Below are positions 42,759 to 54,235 of a stretch of DNA of 64,000 bases, piece after piece (within the stretch, counting starts at the first letter, position 1; each line of letters opens with the position of its first letter). The stretch is from Tipula vernalis (taxonomy: Eukaryota; Arthropoda; Insecta; Diptera; Tipulidae): NCBI GenBank assembly GCA_958295665.1, contig OY282560.1, positions 206,754,420-206,818,419 of the forward strand. Reading direction: 5' to 3'. The notes beneath the pieces are model-generated. The model was given only the letters and a program-made list of their open reading frames with translations. It was not told where the DNA came from and ran no database searches. Both the position numbers and the translations under genes were made by a program.

Positions 42759-45217
42759 TTGTTTGAAGCCTTGCAGTTTCGAACAACCCGCAGAGTGTAC
42801 AAAAAACTGAACAGACCATGTGTTGTGACGACAAACAATGGTTTAGTATTTTGTCGTTGTTTATTTATTAAATGTAAATGTACAAAATATGTCTTTCTTG
42901 TGGATACAGGAGCTGATGTATCAGTTGTCCCAATGAGTAAATCCCAAAAACGACAAGTACTTTCAGATTATTATCTTCCAGCGGCTAACGGAACCAACAT
43001 AAATACTTACGGCACACAAATTTTACAAGTTGACGTTGGTCTTGGGCGTATTTTCACTCATCCTTTTGTAGTTGCATCAATTAATCGTCCTATAATTGGA
43101 GCAGATTTTTTAGTAAAGTTTAATTTGCTTGTCGATTTAAAATATAAAGCTTTAATTGATGGTAAAAATGGTTATCAAATACATGGAATAGAAGCAAATG
43201 TGGATACTCCAACACCGAAGCATTACAGTGTTGACAACGATTTTTTTCATTTGTTAGCTGAATTTCCTGCACTTACAACCCAGCCTGATTTTTCAAAAGA
43301 AGTCAAACACAATGTGGTACATGTTATTCGCACAAATGGTCCATTACCAGCGAATCGTCCTCGACATTTGAATAACGAAAAGCTTAAAATTGCAAAAGGA
43401 GAATTTGACTATATGCTTAAGCTTGGAATAATTCGACTGTCTTCTTCTTCGAGTGTTTCCTCACCACTGCGTCTCGTAAAGAAAAAGGAGAGTAATGATT
43501 GGAGGCCTTGTGGGGATTATCGGCAACTAAACATATGCACGATCCCAGATCGATACCCAGACCCACACATTCACGATTTTAGCGCACATCTGCATGGATG
43601 TACGATATTTTCTAAAACTGATATTGTTCGGGCCTACCATCATATTCCAGTTGCTACTGAATGTGTTTACAAGACGGCGATTATCACACCATTCGGCCTA
43701 TACAAATCTGTACGCATGGCTTTCGGGCTTAGAAATGCAGCCTTTCAACGGTTTATTAATGAGGTTATCAAAGGTTTCGAGTTTGCTTACGCATTATAGA
43801 TGATATCTTAATCGCAAGTCGTAGTATTGAAAAACATAAGGGGCACTTACGCGCACTGTTTCACCGTTTTACCGATTTTGATTTAAAAATTAAAACATCA
43901 AAATGCGAATTTGGTGTTAAGTCTTTAAATTTTCTAGCTCATACAGTGATATTAGTCCATCAGTGGATCGTGTGAAAGCAATTTTAGCGTTAGAAACAAG
44001 TTTTTAGGAATGATGAACCTTTATCATCGTTTTATACCGCATATTGCTGAGATCCTAACACCGATTTACGAAATTGAGAAACTCATCAAGAAATTTTAAA
44101 TGGACAGCAGAATTCAACAAATCTTTCATTGAAGCTAGAAATGCATTGGCATCAGCGACGCTTTCTTAAACATTACCACAGACAGTTCAGAAATAGCTGT
44201 TGGCACAGTTTTGCACCAATCCAATGATATCAAGAAAGTATGGGAGCCATTAAGTTTTTTCTTCAAAGAAACTGCAGCCGGCTGAAACCCATTATTCTGC
44301 TTTCGATCGCGAGCTATTACCAATCTTTCTATCGATAAAACGATTTAGATCTATGGTAGAAGGAAGAACATTTTGCGTTTTTACAGATCATAAACCGCTT
44401 ATTTCTGCGATTGCTTCAAAAACGGAGCGAAGCCCGCGACAAATACGTCATTTAGAATTCGTTCCACAATTTACTACAGACATTCGCCACATATCAGAGT
44501 GCGACAATTTTGTTGCCGATTACCTCTCAAGAACAATAACTGATTGTTTCGAAATATTGCTTACTGGTTTGGACATTGAACCGCTTATAAAGCTACAAGA
44601 AGAAGACAGGGAACTTCGTAACTTAATGGATCATCGAAATAATGCAAACTTTCAATTACGACAGTGCGAATCAGTGGCCTGTTTAAAAGTGTGGTGCGAA
44701 ATTTCTACAAACGTGAAGCGCCCATACATTCCATTAAAATTGAGGCGAGAGGTTTTTGACCGCTACGCGCAAGTTGATTACGTCACAATTCTTTTGGCCA
44801 AAAATGAATACCGACTCAGGAACTTGGGTAAAAACTTGTCTTAATTGCTAAAGATCAAAAGTAATCCGTCACACAAAGTCGCCTCTAGAGAAGATTGAAA
44901 TGCCATCGTCAAGATTTGAACACATCCACATGGATATAGTAGGTCCCCTACCACCGTCGAATAGTAACGTTTATCACTCACAGTTATTGACAGGTTCACG
45001 CGTTGGCCGGAAGCTTACCCTATGACTAACAGCACGGCGGTTACGGTAGCAAAAACTTTTGTATCGCAATATGTCGCCCGTTTAGGATACCCTCTTACGA
45101 TAACCACTGATCGAGAAGACCAATTTGAAGCAACACTTTTCTCTGAGCTCAAAGTAATGGCATGATTGAGAGGATGCATCGAAATTTAAAAGAATCACTA
45201 AAAGCCCTGTTGTGATT
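42759..45217 (+). pseudogene. pol: CsRn1-type Pol: protease, RT, RNase H, partial integrase
   Basis: The first open part (42759-43799, 346 residues) has the protease motif [11 protein letters not shown] and RT blocks with [11 protein letters not shown] and [14 protein letters not shown]. It breaks one base short just before the catalytic motif, so DDILIAS falls in another frame. Further breaks follow. RNase H appears at 44353 (CVFTDHKPL, DYLSR). Integrase pieces include RFTRWPEAYPM and TDREDQFEAT, where the usual Gly after Arg is Glu. After a deletion only MIERMHRNLKESLKAL remains before the truncated LTR. Confidence 0.85.
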
Positions 45218-45221
45218 AGGG

Positions 45222-45526
45222 ACAAAACATTACCGGTTGACAAAATAAATTATTTAAAGCAGTTTGATTCCGATTGTTCAGCTGATAAGTTCGATAAGAC
45301 AAAAAAAAAATATAAAATCATTTTGTCTTTTATTAATAATTAATATACATAAACTTAAATATTCTTGATGTAGTTTAATATTTGTATTTAAATTAAAAGT
45401 GCTGTGCCAATAAACCTATAATAACCATTTATAAAAATTTGTAATTTATTTGTGCAATAATAAAATTTAAGAACTGTTGTTTAATTTAATAGTGTTTACA
45501 TTCAAATTAAACCCCGTACAACTATA
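45222..45526 (+). repeat. 3' LTR of CsRn1-type element, 5'-truncated
   Basis: Matches 40899-41203 with about three differences; the first 102 bp of the LTR are missing. GCAT follows. Confidence 0.9.
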
Positions 45527-45841
45527 GCATCAATTCTAAAATGAATCCACCAATACCAATCGTAAAATAAGGTTCAAATGATTTGTGACTGACCGATTGC
45601 AGAAATTATATATAAAAAAATGTTAATACTAACAAGGGCATTTTTCAAAATGTTTTCTACCAATGTGCCAATAATGTCACGAAATATATAGTAAACACAC
45701 TACTTGTCGTAAGAGGAACTAAACAACGGTCTTTTAAAGAAAATCTTTTTCAGAAAATTATGCTTAACAGATTTATGAGAAAATGGTCTTTGATTACTTC
45801 AAAAACATGGGAGATTGTGGATAGACGAAGTCATGCATTCA

Positions 45842-46272
45842 GTGTATCGGCGACTACTGATTAAATAAATGAAATATCTCAATGTGTCGATGAACTTAGA
45901 AAACAATTTGAAATCAATAGTAGATATTAATGTCAATGTGTATAAAAGTGAAATCCAGAAATCTTTGTCGGATGTAACATCCAATTTGAACGCCGAAATT
46001 ACAAAACTAATCGCTCATCTAAATGGATTTTCTAAGATAATTATACCATGGAAGAAAGAATGGATGTTTTGAAACGTCAACAAATTTCGCGCGATATAAG
46101 CTTGAGTGGACCATCGGTTATCGAGAATAAACCGGTAGGACAAGTGTTTTGTGGCATACGAGGCGTGTTCAAGTTTGACAATTTGTTCTTGCAGGTCCAC
46201 ATTAAGATGGATTTCAGTCGTATGGTAGTAGATGCTGCCAACTATGCTTGCCCAAGATGTCTCAAGGAATAA
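45842..46272 (+). pseudogene. Coiled-coil ORF1-like remnant of an unknown LINE
   Basis: Three frames together give a heptad-rich stretch (CVDELRKQFEIN, SDVTSNLNAEITKLIAHLN), then MEERMDVLKRQQISRDISL and SGPSV. A coiled coil followed by a short ISGP-like motif is usual for the nucleic-acid-binding ORF1 of several LINE clades. The longest single frame is 46048-46272. I cannot name the family. It ends near the solo LTR at 46289. Confidence 0.35.
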
Positions 46273-46288
46273 GATGTGGCAAAGCCTT

Positions 46289-47572
46289 TGTAACGGGCAC
46301 CATTTTTTAATGTACCCGTTCCAACAGGCCGTATCCCAAAAATTCCTAAAATTCAGTTAGTACAAAGTGAATTCATTACTTTGTAATTTGGGACAACCAA
46401 TTTATTGCAACATAAATTGTTTGTTGTACTCAAACAAACTCAAAATAAAAAAATAAAAATGACACACTGAAAAGTGTCAATTTGCAACTAAGCAAGAAAT
46501 TATACAAACTAATTTCATGATGCATTGGTGTAATTTGACATACATAAAGTGTGCCATCCTCATTTTTTTTTATGTACATTTTTACAACAACAATCATTAT
46601 GATGGTTGCGTGTAAACCCTATGCAGAAGTCTGACATAGTTTTTTTTTTGGGCACATTATTTAATGCCCCAAATTTTTATGTGTTTTTTTTTGGTATTGT
46701 ATACCAAACGTTTTTTTGGGAACAACCGACCCAAAAAGAAAAATGTATTTTGAGACTGTTGGGAGTCAAGTGGTAACAACCGAAAGAGTCGGACGTTTTT
46801 TTTTTAGATTTGCTCACGGTAAAGGCAAATTTAATGGAGTTTTTTGTCGTGCGAGTTTTTTGGTGTTAAAGAGTGGTTCGTTGGGATTTTTCCTGTTTTT
46901 TTGTTTTTTTTTTTCACGCGGTAATTCTTTTGTGGTGTTGTGTTTTTGTGTTTTTTTTGTGTATAATAGTGTATAATTAGTTATGATAGTAATAATGTAT
47001 AATTAGTTAAGTGAGACAATAAATGGTGTAGTTTTTAAGATATAAGGAAAAAAAAATTAAATAAAAAAAAATTCGAAAGTTCATAAATTTGGTTAAATTG
47101 GTTTAGTGTTTTTTTTTGCCTACGTGTTTTACGAGTTAAACCGGAGCAGAAGTCAGGTAAGGGTATAAGATACAGGTACGTGGAATTTGTGCTTTTTTTT
47201 CTTATTTTGTGTTAAATTACCAAGGAAAACATGGTAGGCTAGGGTAGCTAAATTTTCCTCCCTCCGTCCAAATCTCAACCCCTGAGTCGCATGGCAGACT
47301 CAGAGGGGTAGGTGCTTGCGCGAAACGTATTCTCCATGGTAGTTAGTAGTCCGTGAACCATTTCTTGTCCCGAATTTTATAACCTAACAGGGTTATACCA
47401 GCCTCGTTTCCCCCTTTTATACGGCTAAAACAAGGTCCTATTCACCTCTCACCAAACCCCACGCCACCCTGCTGAGCTAGCAGGAGTAGATAGCCGTGGT
47501 AAGTAAGGTGATGGGACAATTTCTATGTAACGGTGAGGGGTGAGGTTACAACCCCTAACCTCGCCGATTACA
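46289..47572. repeat. Solo LTR, 1284 bp, TGTAACGGGC...GATTACA
   Basis: Flanked by the 4-bp duplication CCTT (46285-46288 and 47573-47576). The first ten bases equal those of the 14680 LTR, and the ends and duplication length fit that group. No internal gene and no second LTR. A run of G/C-rich text at about 47260-47570 holds short inverted repeats. This is the normal product of recombination between two LTRs. Confidence 0.85.
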
Positions 47573-47770
47573 CCTTCAATGCCTGGGAGGATGTTCTTCT
47601 CGGTGCACCGCTAATCCACAGGATGGCAATTCTCTGAACTTTCATCAATAGCTTTTGGTTGGCAGTTTCGTCCAGTGCAGGCCAGCAGACTGTTACCCCA
47701 TACAAAATGATGGGTCTGACTACTGCTGTGTAGAGCCAATGTATGATGTGGGGCTCAAGCGCTCAACCTT
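47573..47770 (-). pseudogene. LINE RT C-terminal (thumb) fragment
   Basis: Minus strand reads HWLYTAVVRPIILYGVTV then WPALDE and LMKVQRIAILWISGAPRRT, a conserved segment after the RT catalytic core in I/R1-type proteins. It starts right after the CCTT duplication of the solo LTR. Confidence 0.75.
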
Positions 47771-47774
47771 TCCC

Positions 47775-49260
47775 AATTGAAGCAGTTTAGCAAGAGTATA
47801 GCGCTACAAATTATTTATAACAGAATTTTTGCGACACTTGATGAAAATATTCCAAATTATCAAGCCGGTTTTCGTCCAGAAAGAAATTGTTGTGATCAAG
47901 TTAAGTTTTGTCTTTGGTAACACATATTGAAGCAGGATTTCAAGACAAATTACAAACAGCTGTTGCTTTCGTTTATCTAAGTGCAGCATATGATACGATT
48001 TGGAAGAAAGGATTGATGTTGAAATTAAGTAAGATTTTAAAATGTTCAAAAACTTTAAACATGATCTCTGCTTTGTTATCACATCGAAAATTTGTTGTAC
48101 ATTTGGGAAATCAGGAAAGTAGAATTCGATGTGTGAATAATGGATTGCCTCAAGGTTCAGTTCTTGCTCCTGTTTTGTTCAATGTACATATATACATCTG
48201 ATTTGCCAGAAACAAAATCTAGAAAGTTTCTATACGCTGATGATTTGACAATAGCCTACCAATATCCATACAATGACAGAGCGGTGGTTGATGCAGAGCG
48301 TACTTTGACATTGGATTTTGATTTACTAAATGATTATTACAAGAATTGGCGACTGAAGGCGAATCCCAGCAAAACCAAAGTTGCATTTTTTCATTTCAAC
48401 ATTCGAATACTCGTTTAAATGTTTACAAGGATGGAATTTTAATCAAATTTAATCAGAATCCGATGTATTTGGGAGTTACTTTGGATCGAGCTTTAACTTT
48501 TAGAATTCATTGTTTAAAACTTGGACAAAAGATTATATCAAGAGTGAACATTATCCAAAAACTATCTGGAACTCAATGGGATGCGAATGCTAAAACGTTA
48601 CGTATATCAGCAATTTTACTGGTGTATTCAACGGCTGAATATTGTTCACATGTCTGGGAACATAGGGCCCATATAAATCAGGTAGATACAAAACTGAATA
48701 GTTGCATGCGAATTATTTCGGGTACAATTAAAACAACACCATTACCTTGGCTGCCGATATTGTCCAATATTGAACCACCTCACTGTAGAAGACAGTTAGC
48801 ATTATACAAAGAACATTTAAAAATTACAAGAAATTTAAATTTTCCTATTCATTTCGACATCGATGGAAGAATAGAAAACCGTTTGAATTTTAGAAAACAT
48901 TTTTTGGACAAAAATTGCTGAGTTGGGAGACTTAACCAAATATGACATCAATAACAATTGGAAGGCACTTTTCAATGAATCAGAGTTTGTCAACAATCAT
49001 CTAATTGAAGATCCAACATTAGTTGTCCCTGGATTTACAAATTTAAGATATCGTTGGACCGTAGTCAATAGATTTAGAACAAATTACGGGGTGATAAATT
49101 CTGAAATTTCAGCTGCCTGTGATTGTGGACATCCTATACAAAATATTGTTCACATCTTGATAAATGCATATTTAGAAGATTTAAAGACGGATTGGAGGAA
49201 ATTCATCAGATGACTGACGATGCGATATTGTGGATGGATAACTTAGACATTTTTATATAA
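47775..49260 (+). pseudogene. 5'-truncated LINE: reverse transcriptase and C-terminus
   Basis: The family sequence starts abruptly at about 47775 (NRIFATLDENIPNYQAGFRP), continues SLVTHIEAGFQDKLQTAVAF, GLPQGSVLAPVLF and YADDLTIAYQ, and ends with a C-terminal region with ACDCG and TDDAILWMDNLDIF before TAA 49258-49260. Frame breaks are at about 47920, 48190, 48410, 48921 and 49170. The first catalytic Asp is replaced by Tyr (AFVYLSAAYD). Truncation at the 5' end is normal for a LINE insertion. The clade was not assigned. It lies inside the minus-strand LINE. Confidence 0.8.
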
Positions 49261-50040
49261 CATAATTATATTATCAAAATATTTGTAAATACGACACAAA
49301 AGAGAAAATTTGCTGCCCAAAATGAGACCCAGATACGACGCTTCATTTATAAAGGTCAAGCTGATACCATTTAAGGAATTGAGGAATACCAATTGAGGAA
49401 GTTTGTATTTACCAGAGAAAGAAACCAATTCATTTTGTTTTGAGTTTGTATTGCCCATAATCATTGGTCCAGATAGAAAAATGTATAGGCTATTTTGCAT
49501 ACGTTCACTAAGCATAACGGGATATTTACCACATGCACCAATAGCACCATCATCCACATAGGCAACCACCTTGAAGCCGCTACCCTCCAAATTTTAGCGA
49601 CCTGTCGCGGTTATTAAAACCAAATTCCAAAGTATGTATAGGTAGTATCCCATCTAGCGGTGTATCTTTACTTACAAATTCACTAGCGGGAGACTCCCCG
49701 AAACTGATATTTATCATCCTGCCTCGTAGCATTTGGCCTATCCAATTCCTGAGTAATCATCTAATCCTAGATCCGAAAATGCCCGAGTTACAGCCCTTGG
49801 CAAGACGTTATGAAAGGCTCCCTTAATATCCAGAAACCATTATGGTTACCATTGCGTAATTTCTATGCTCGAAAGATTTGTCAATGAAATATATAAAAGA
49901 ATGAAGAGCTGTCTCCACAGATCTCTCCTTGCAATATGCATGTTGAGAATTTGAAAGTTTTTCTTGCACAATCGCGGCTCTAATATCAGATTCTATTTGT
50001 CTTTTCGGTGTTTTTAAGAGAAAAGAAGATAAGCTAATAA
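49261..50040 (-). pseudogene. LINE RT palm fragment (I/R1 type)
   Basis: Minus strand: IESDIRAAIVQEKLSNSQHA, then a degraded TPLDGILPI in place of TPQGGVLSP, then GSGFKVVAYVDDGAIGACGK with the catalytic YVDD intact, and NEASYLGLILGSKFS. The continuous frame is 49243-49590. It joins functionally to the thumb fragment at 47573-47770 across the inserted LINE. Confidence 0.75.
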
Positions 50041-50168
50041 ATCAAAGGTCTTTGGGACTGCAGTTTGACATCACATTCATGATTTTATTGCAGTTTAGTT
50101 TCCAAAATAAAATTTTTTCTCAGTTTCTTAATTCATATCTGTGTGTTGTTTGTGAGGATCTCCTTATA

Positions 50169-51439
50169 TTAGGGGTACAAATAAGTTTTGAGAATGTTTT
50201 TATAACTTCGAAGCTTTATTCAGAGAAATTGGTACAATGTATTTTATTCAAAATTTTGTCCATCCTTAGCTACGACTTTTTCCCATCTTTCAGACAGCAT
50301 GCGGATTGCACGTCCAAAAAAATCCTCGTCTTTTGTGGCAATCCAAGAATCGACCCAATTTTTGGCTTCTTAGTAAACAGTGAAGTGATGCTCGGCCAGG
50401 CCATGAGCGATCGACCGGAACAAGTGGTAGTAGGAAGGAGCAATGTCTGGTGAATACGGCAGGTGGGGTAGGATATCTCATTGAAGCGCCTCCAAAATTT
50501 CCTAGACGATTTACCAACATGTGGCCGAGAGTTGTCGTACTGAAAGATCACTTTGTCGTGTCTTTTGGCATATTGTGGACGTTCGAGCTGCAATGGTCGG
50601 CTTAATTGCACCAATTGTGGTTGATATCGTTCTCCAGTGAAGGTTTCGTTAGGCTGGAGTAGCTCATAGGGCTCATAGCAGATCAATCCGTATTGATTCC
50701 ACCAGATACACAGCATTAGCTTCTTGCCAAGAATGATGCATGACCGGGCTTACCCTACGATTTTCTGGCCTTTTGGTTGTCATGGTAAATCTATTTTTCG
50801 TCCCCTTCACGATTCGATGCAAAAATCCCTTCCGATTTTGTGTTTGGAGCAGTTATTCACACGTGAAAAACATCGTTCGACATCTCTTGACCTGAGTTCA
50901 GTCGAAACCCAATTTTCTTGTTTTAACACCATACCCATAGTCTTGAGACGGTTTTAAATCGCTTGTTGAGTCACCTCCCAAAGCTTCAGCGAGCTCCTCT
51001 TCAGTTTGACATGAATCTTGATCAAATAACGCCTCCAACTCAGCGTATTAAAATTTTACTGACCTCCCGTCGCGTTATTTGTCACTGGTGTCAAAATCGC
51101 CACTTTTAAAACGCCGGAACCAGTACTCAGATGTTTTTATTGATGGAGTATGTTCTCCATATGCTTCACATAGCAATCAATATCCATCAGCTGCACTTTT
51201 CTTTAAATTAAAACAAAAAAGCAACGCTTCCCGCGAATTGTATTTTGCTGGCACAAAGGTTGACATGGTTAGAGCAGAAAAAAAATATGTTGTTTATACT
51301 TCAGCGAAATGACACATACTGATTTTTAGAGGGAATAGGTGGCACTTTAACATAAATATAGTTACAAGATGGTCCGATGCGATTTAATACTAGTTGTGCC
51401 ATCTTTTGTAAATCCCTCAAAACTTATTTGTACACCCAA
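50169..51439 (-). mobile_element. Mariner element, full length (1271 bp), decayed transposase
   Basis: Terminal inverted repeats of 24 bp (TTAGGGGTACAAATAAG... and TTGGGTGTACAAATAAG...) between TA at 50167-50168 and 51440-51441. The minus strand carries the transposase: VTQQAIXNRLKTMGM, the linker region DVERCFSR, then WWNQYGLICYE and YDNSRPH with the second catalytic Asp. The first (normally TGDEKW) is lost in a degraded stretch and the third lies beyond a frameshift (LLLPTTTC for the usual SPD..PSDYHLF region). The longest frame is 50270-50716. Confidence 0.88.
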
Positions 51440-51441
51440 TA

Positions 51442-51960
51442 GGACTCCCAGTTTAGAGCAGCTCTTGTTTTCGATTTTTTGCTTTGTGGGATCTCCTTGG
51501 ACCACCAATGTGGCCGAGGTTGACCCTCAGGCTTACTAAGAGAACTAGAGCATATCATCGCTTCATTTAAATCGTTGAATAGCTTGTCCACCAACGCATC
51601 AAATTCTTACATATTTTATGGACGTTTTGGCACCCGGACTGGAAGTGAATTAGCCAGAATAGTTCTAATGGTAGGTAGATTGGACTTTAAGGAGGTACCA
51701 TGTCCATTTTAAGGAAATGTCTTTAAAAATATTCCAATTTAATAGACTATTCATCAAAAGTTTGAGACAAATGTAATAACTAACACCTCCTGTCTGTTGT
51801 TATAAGTTGGCTTATCGCCTATGTTGCTTATGTGATGATTATTATTTAGAATGTAATCAAGGAGTGGCTCACCTCGATCATTTATATCCGTACTTCTCCA
51901 GATTGTGTGATGAGAATTTGCATCACTTCCCAACTCCAACCTTGCGCTTCTGAGTCTGCA
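51442..51960 (-). pseudogene. LINE endonuclease fragment
   Basis: Minus strand: LGSDANSHHTIWRSTDINDRGE, ILNNNHHISNIGDKPTYNNR and QEVLVITF, the middle of an APE-type endonuclease (best frame 51754-51939). Further on comes PEGQPRPHWWSKEIPQSKKSKTRA, the conserved linker toward RT, ending at the mariner. Confidence 0.7.
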
Positions 51961-52030
51961 TAATTAGCTTCCCTACATAGATCGGTAGAAAATACACCTC
52001 ATCATATGCTAGGTAAGCTTACATTAGCTA

Positions 52031-52660
52031 TAGCATCCTGTTAAGGAGCGAGATGACGCAATCAGCTAAGACGAAATAAAATACAAATTAAATTATAAAT
52101 GTTACTTACCTGTGAATGTACAATCAGATTTAAGTTGAATTGATGGATTTTCCAATTGAATTGTCTGCTGTAAATGATTTTTACCTAAAATTAGATTACT
52201 CTATTAAATGAATTTCAAGATTATCATTGTTATTGTATTAACTTACCATTTTGTCATTTGTTTATTATTGTGTTGACAGTCGAGCGTATAATGCAAAGAT
52301 TCTCAAATTTTAGTACTTATCATTTTTGTAATTTAAGTCACAGATTAGGAAGCGCTCATTTTTTAAACAACTTAATTATAAAACACTTTGTAATAGATAC
52401 TAGAAATAAAAAATAAAATTTCAATTTTTGCATATTCATTACGAAATCAACCATCTTGCGATAAACAATAAATTATAACGTACTTATATATCAAAAGTGT
52501 TTTATTAGTTGCATAAATACCTACATCTTACAACGTTGGATTTTATACATTAAGTGACCAATCCACATTCTAATTGGAAGTGTTAATAGTCCAATTAGAA
52601 TCGAATTATTCCACCATACATTAAGCGTGTTCTGTTATTTCAACTTTTGTATTGTGGTAC
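52031..52660. other. AT-rich stretch, possibly an insertion; two exon-like segments
   Basis: No RT or transposase motif. On the minus strand a 69-base segment (about 52119-52187) sits between TTTTAG and GTAAGT, and another GTAAGT follows ATGACAAAATG at about 52243, but joining them gives a stop. A small palindrome is at about 52569-52605 (TTCTAATTGGA with TCCAATTAGAA). Confidence 0.35.
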
Positions 52661-52679
52661 CTGAGTTACAGAACACCTC

Positions 52680-53560
52680 CCCATGAAGTAATATCCTCTG
52701 AGAGCCTCCGTAGTGACTCCTTGGACAGTATCATCTCAGTATTGGTGGAGAGATTTTTTAGTTGGCACTCCGCTTCCTTAGAGGGCTCGGATGAGCTTCC
52801 AAGCGGTGCTGAAGTAATCTTTTGAGACTTCGGCGCCTCCCACTTGTCCGCATTCTTCTTTTAGACTTTGAGTGTGACTGCACTGAAACAGTACCATTAG
52901 GTTTTTTCCAATGAAGTCAGTAACTTTGTTTATGTTTATTTTAGCTTTTGGCTCCTCGAGGATAGTCAGTTTTCAGGTGTTTGTTGGTAAATCCGGAATA
53001 CTGATCTGCAGCATTTCTAGCATTACCCTAGGGTCGCTAGGTTCTGAAGGGACCCACAACTCGGCTCTCGGCCCACATGGTATCTCTTCCCTAGCAATAA
53101 CAGCAAAGCTGACTACACAGGCAATCAGTTTACCTGATTCCTGTGCCAATCACCATCTGGACAAGTCAGAGCAGGCGTGGGGTTTTTCGACAGAATTCTC
53201 AGCTATCTGGTAGCTAAGGCTCCTTCCATCTTCCTCCAATTGGCGAGCGTGATACGACGAGCGTGGCTGTGGGCCAACAGAAGAGCCTTCCGATTTTGGT
53301 TCAGTGATCTTTTTTGCTTACGCAAGAGTGGCTCTATATTTATCCATCTTGTCTTCTGGCAAAATATTTTTGATTTTTCCCAGTCTTGCAGACCTTGCTC
53401 CTAGTATTGTAGGTTGGTGGAAGGACCAGCATTGCATGAGATTCTGCCCTGTTGTTTGTTTGAAGATTTGGAGAGAAGCCTAAAGACCCAAGTCTTTTTG
53501 TCTAAATGTTCGTCAGTGAAGAGGGCGCAGAGAAAATATGTCCGTCAGTGCAAAGGATCT
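52680..53560 (-). pseudogene. ORF1-like remnant of the minus-strand LINE
   Basis: Minus strand gives VIAREEIPCGPRAELWVPS, LQISIPDLPTNTWKLTILEE and KINMNKVTDFIGKNLMVLF, resembling a DUF4780-type RNA-binding segment of R1/I ORF1 proteins, with frame breaks and a charged Ser-rich N-terminal region on the left (WEAPKSQKITSAPLGSSSEP). The position upstream of the endonuclease fits. The longest matching piece alone is about 75 residues. Confidence 0.45.
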
Positions 53561-53979
53561 ACCGTTAGTGACCGATTTACTTTCTAAACTTGGCTCTCAG
53601 TCTGGTCGGTTATCGGCACGGTACGAGTAAAATCTTAACCCAGCTCAACGATTTGTTTAAATTTGACTCTTTTAGCGCCGTATTAGGGCTTAGAAACCAA
53701 TAGATCGGTAATCTAGTTACCAGCAGTTACAACGTGGAGGTAACACAAGCACTTACGGAAGTTGCAAGGTACGGAGCAAGCGCCGATTTGAATTCTCCAA
53801 GCATCTTCACATTTGACCACCAAATGATAAAAAAAATCGTTTTAATTCAATTATTTTCAAAGAAGTACACGTTTTTAATGGTAACATATTCAGTAATAAT
53901 CCAGGCGCTGGTTCGAAGAAAAAGCAATACCCAGGAAAAACATACTTTAGGCTGAAATTCTCGGCTGATATTTCTAGTG
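53561..53979. other. Unassigned non-coding stretch
   Basis: Short ORFs only. No recognisable protein or repeat. Confidence 0.5.
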
Positions 53980-54235
53980 AAATTTATACAAATTTATATA
54001 ACATTTTTTATTGTACTTCAATTGAAACGACTTTTCCCAGACTCCCCACATGAAACTTGACCTGGTAATTTTTCTAGGGACTTCTGTTAACTAGGCACAC
54101 TAATTGAAGATACCAGATATTGCACTTTAAACGTTGAATTTATACAAATTATTAAATATAATTTGGGCGTTTCATTCAAATAAATTTTCCCGGGCTCCCC
54201 ACCCTTTTCTAGTGACAACTGTTGATTAGGCACAC
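53980..54235. repeat. Degenerate tandem duplication next to BEL-3
   Basis: Two copies of about 125-155 bp share TTTATACAAATT, TTTTCCC, CTCCCCAC, TTTTCTAG and TAGGCACACT. The first ends near 54105 and the second is cut by the BEL-3 LTR right after GGCACAC. Confidence 0.6.

Larger units (their letters stand above)
40797..45526 (+). mobile_element. CsRn1-type Ty3 element with 3' deletion
   Basis: GCAT flanks both sides (40793-40796, 45527-45530), which fixes the ends even though the two LTRs differ in length. The primer site fits tRNA-Trp, a hallmark of the CsRn1 group. gag, protease, RT, RNase H and part of integrase are present with many frame breaks. One deletion removed the end of integrase plus the first 102 bp of the 3' LTR. 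Confidence 0.82.
47573..53560 (-). mobile_element. LINE with endonuclease and RT (I/R1 group suspected), broken up by insertions
   Basis: Minus-strand pieces in family order: ORF1-like 52680-53560, endonuclease 51442-51960, RT palm 49261-50040, RT thumb 47573-47770. A plus-strand LINE (47775-49260) and a mariner (50169-51439) separate them. The AT-rich block 52031-52660 is unassigned and may be a further insertion. Confidence 0.6.

Noticed and set aside
40899..45526. LTR pair of 305 bp as full LTRs of the CsRn1-type element
   Set aside because: No target duplication at those limits; starting at TGTGGTGACC (40797) gives GCAT on both sides.
52119..52260. Host gene exons with splice sites
   Set aside because: The two segments produce a stop when joined and show no known domain; kept only as a note.
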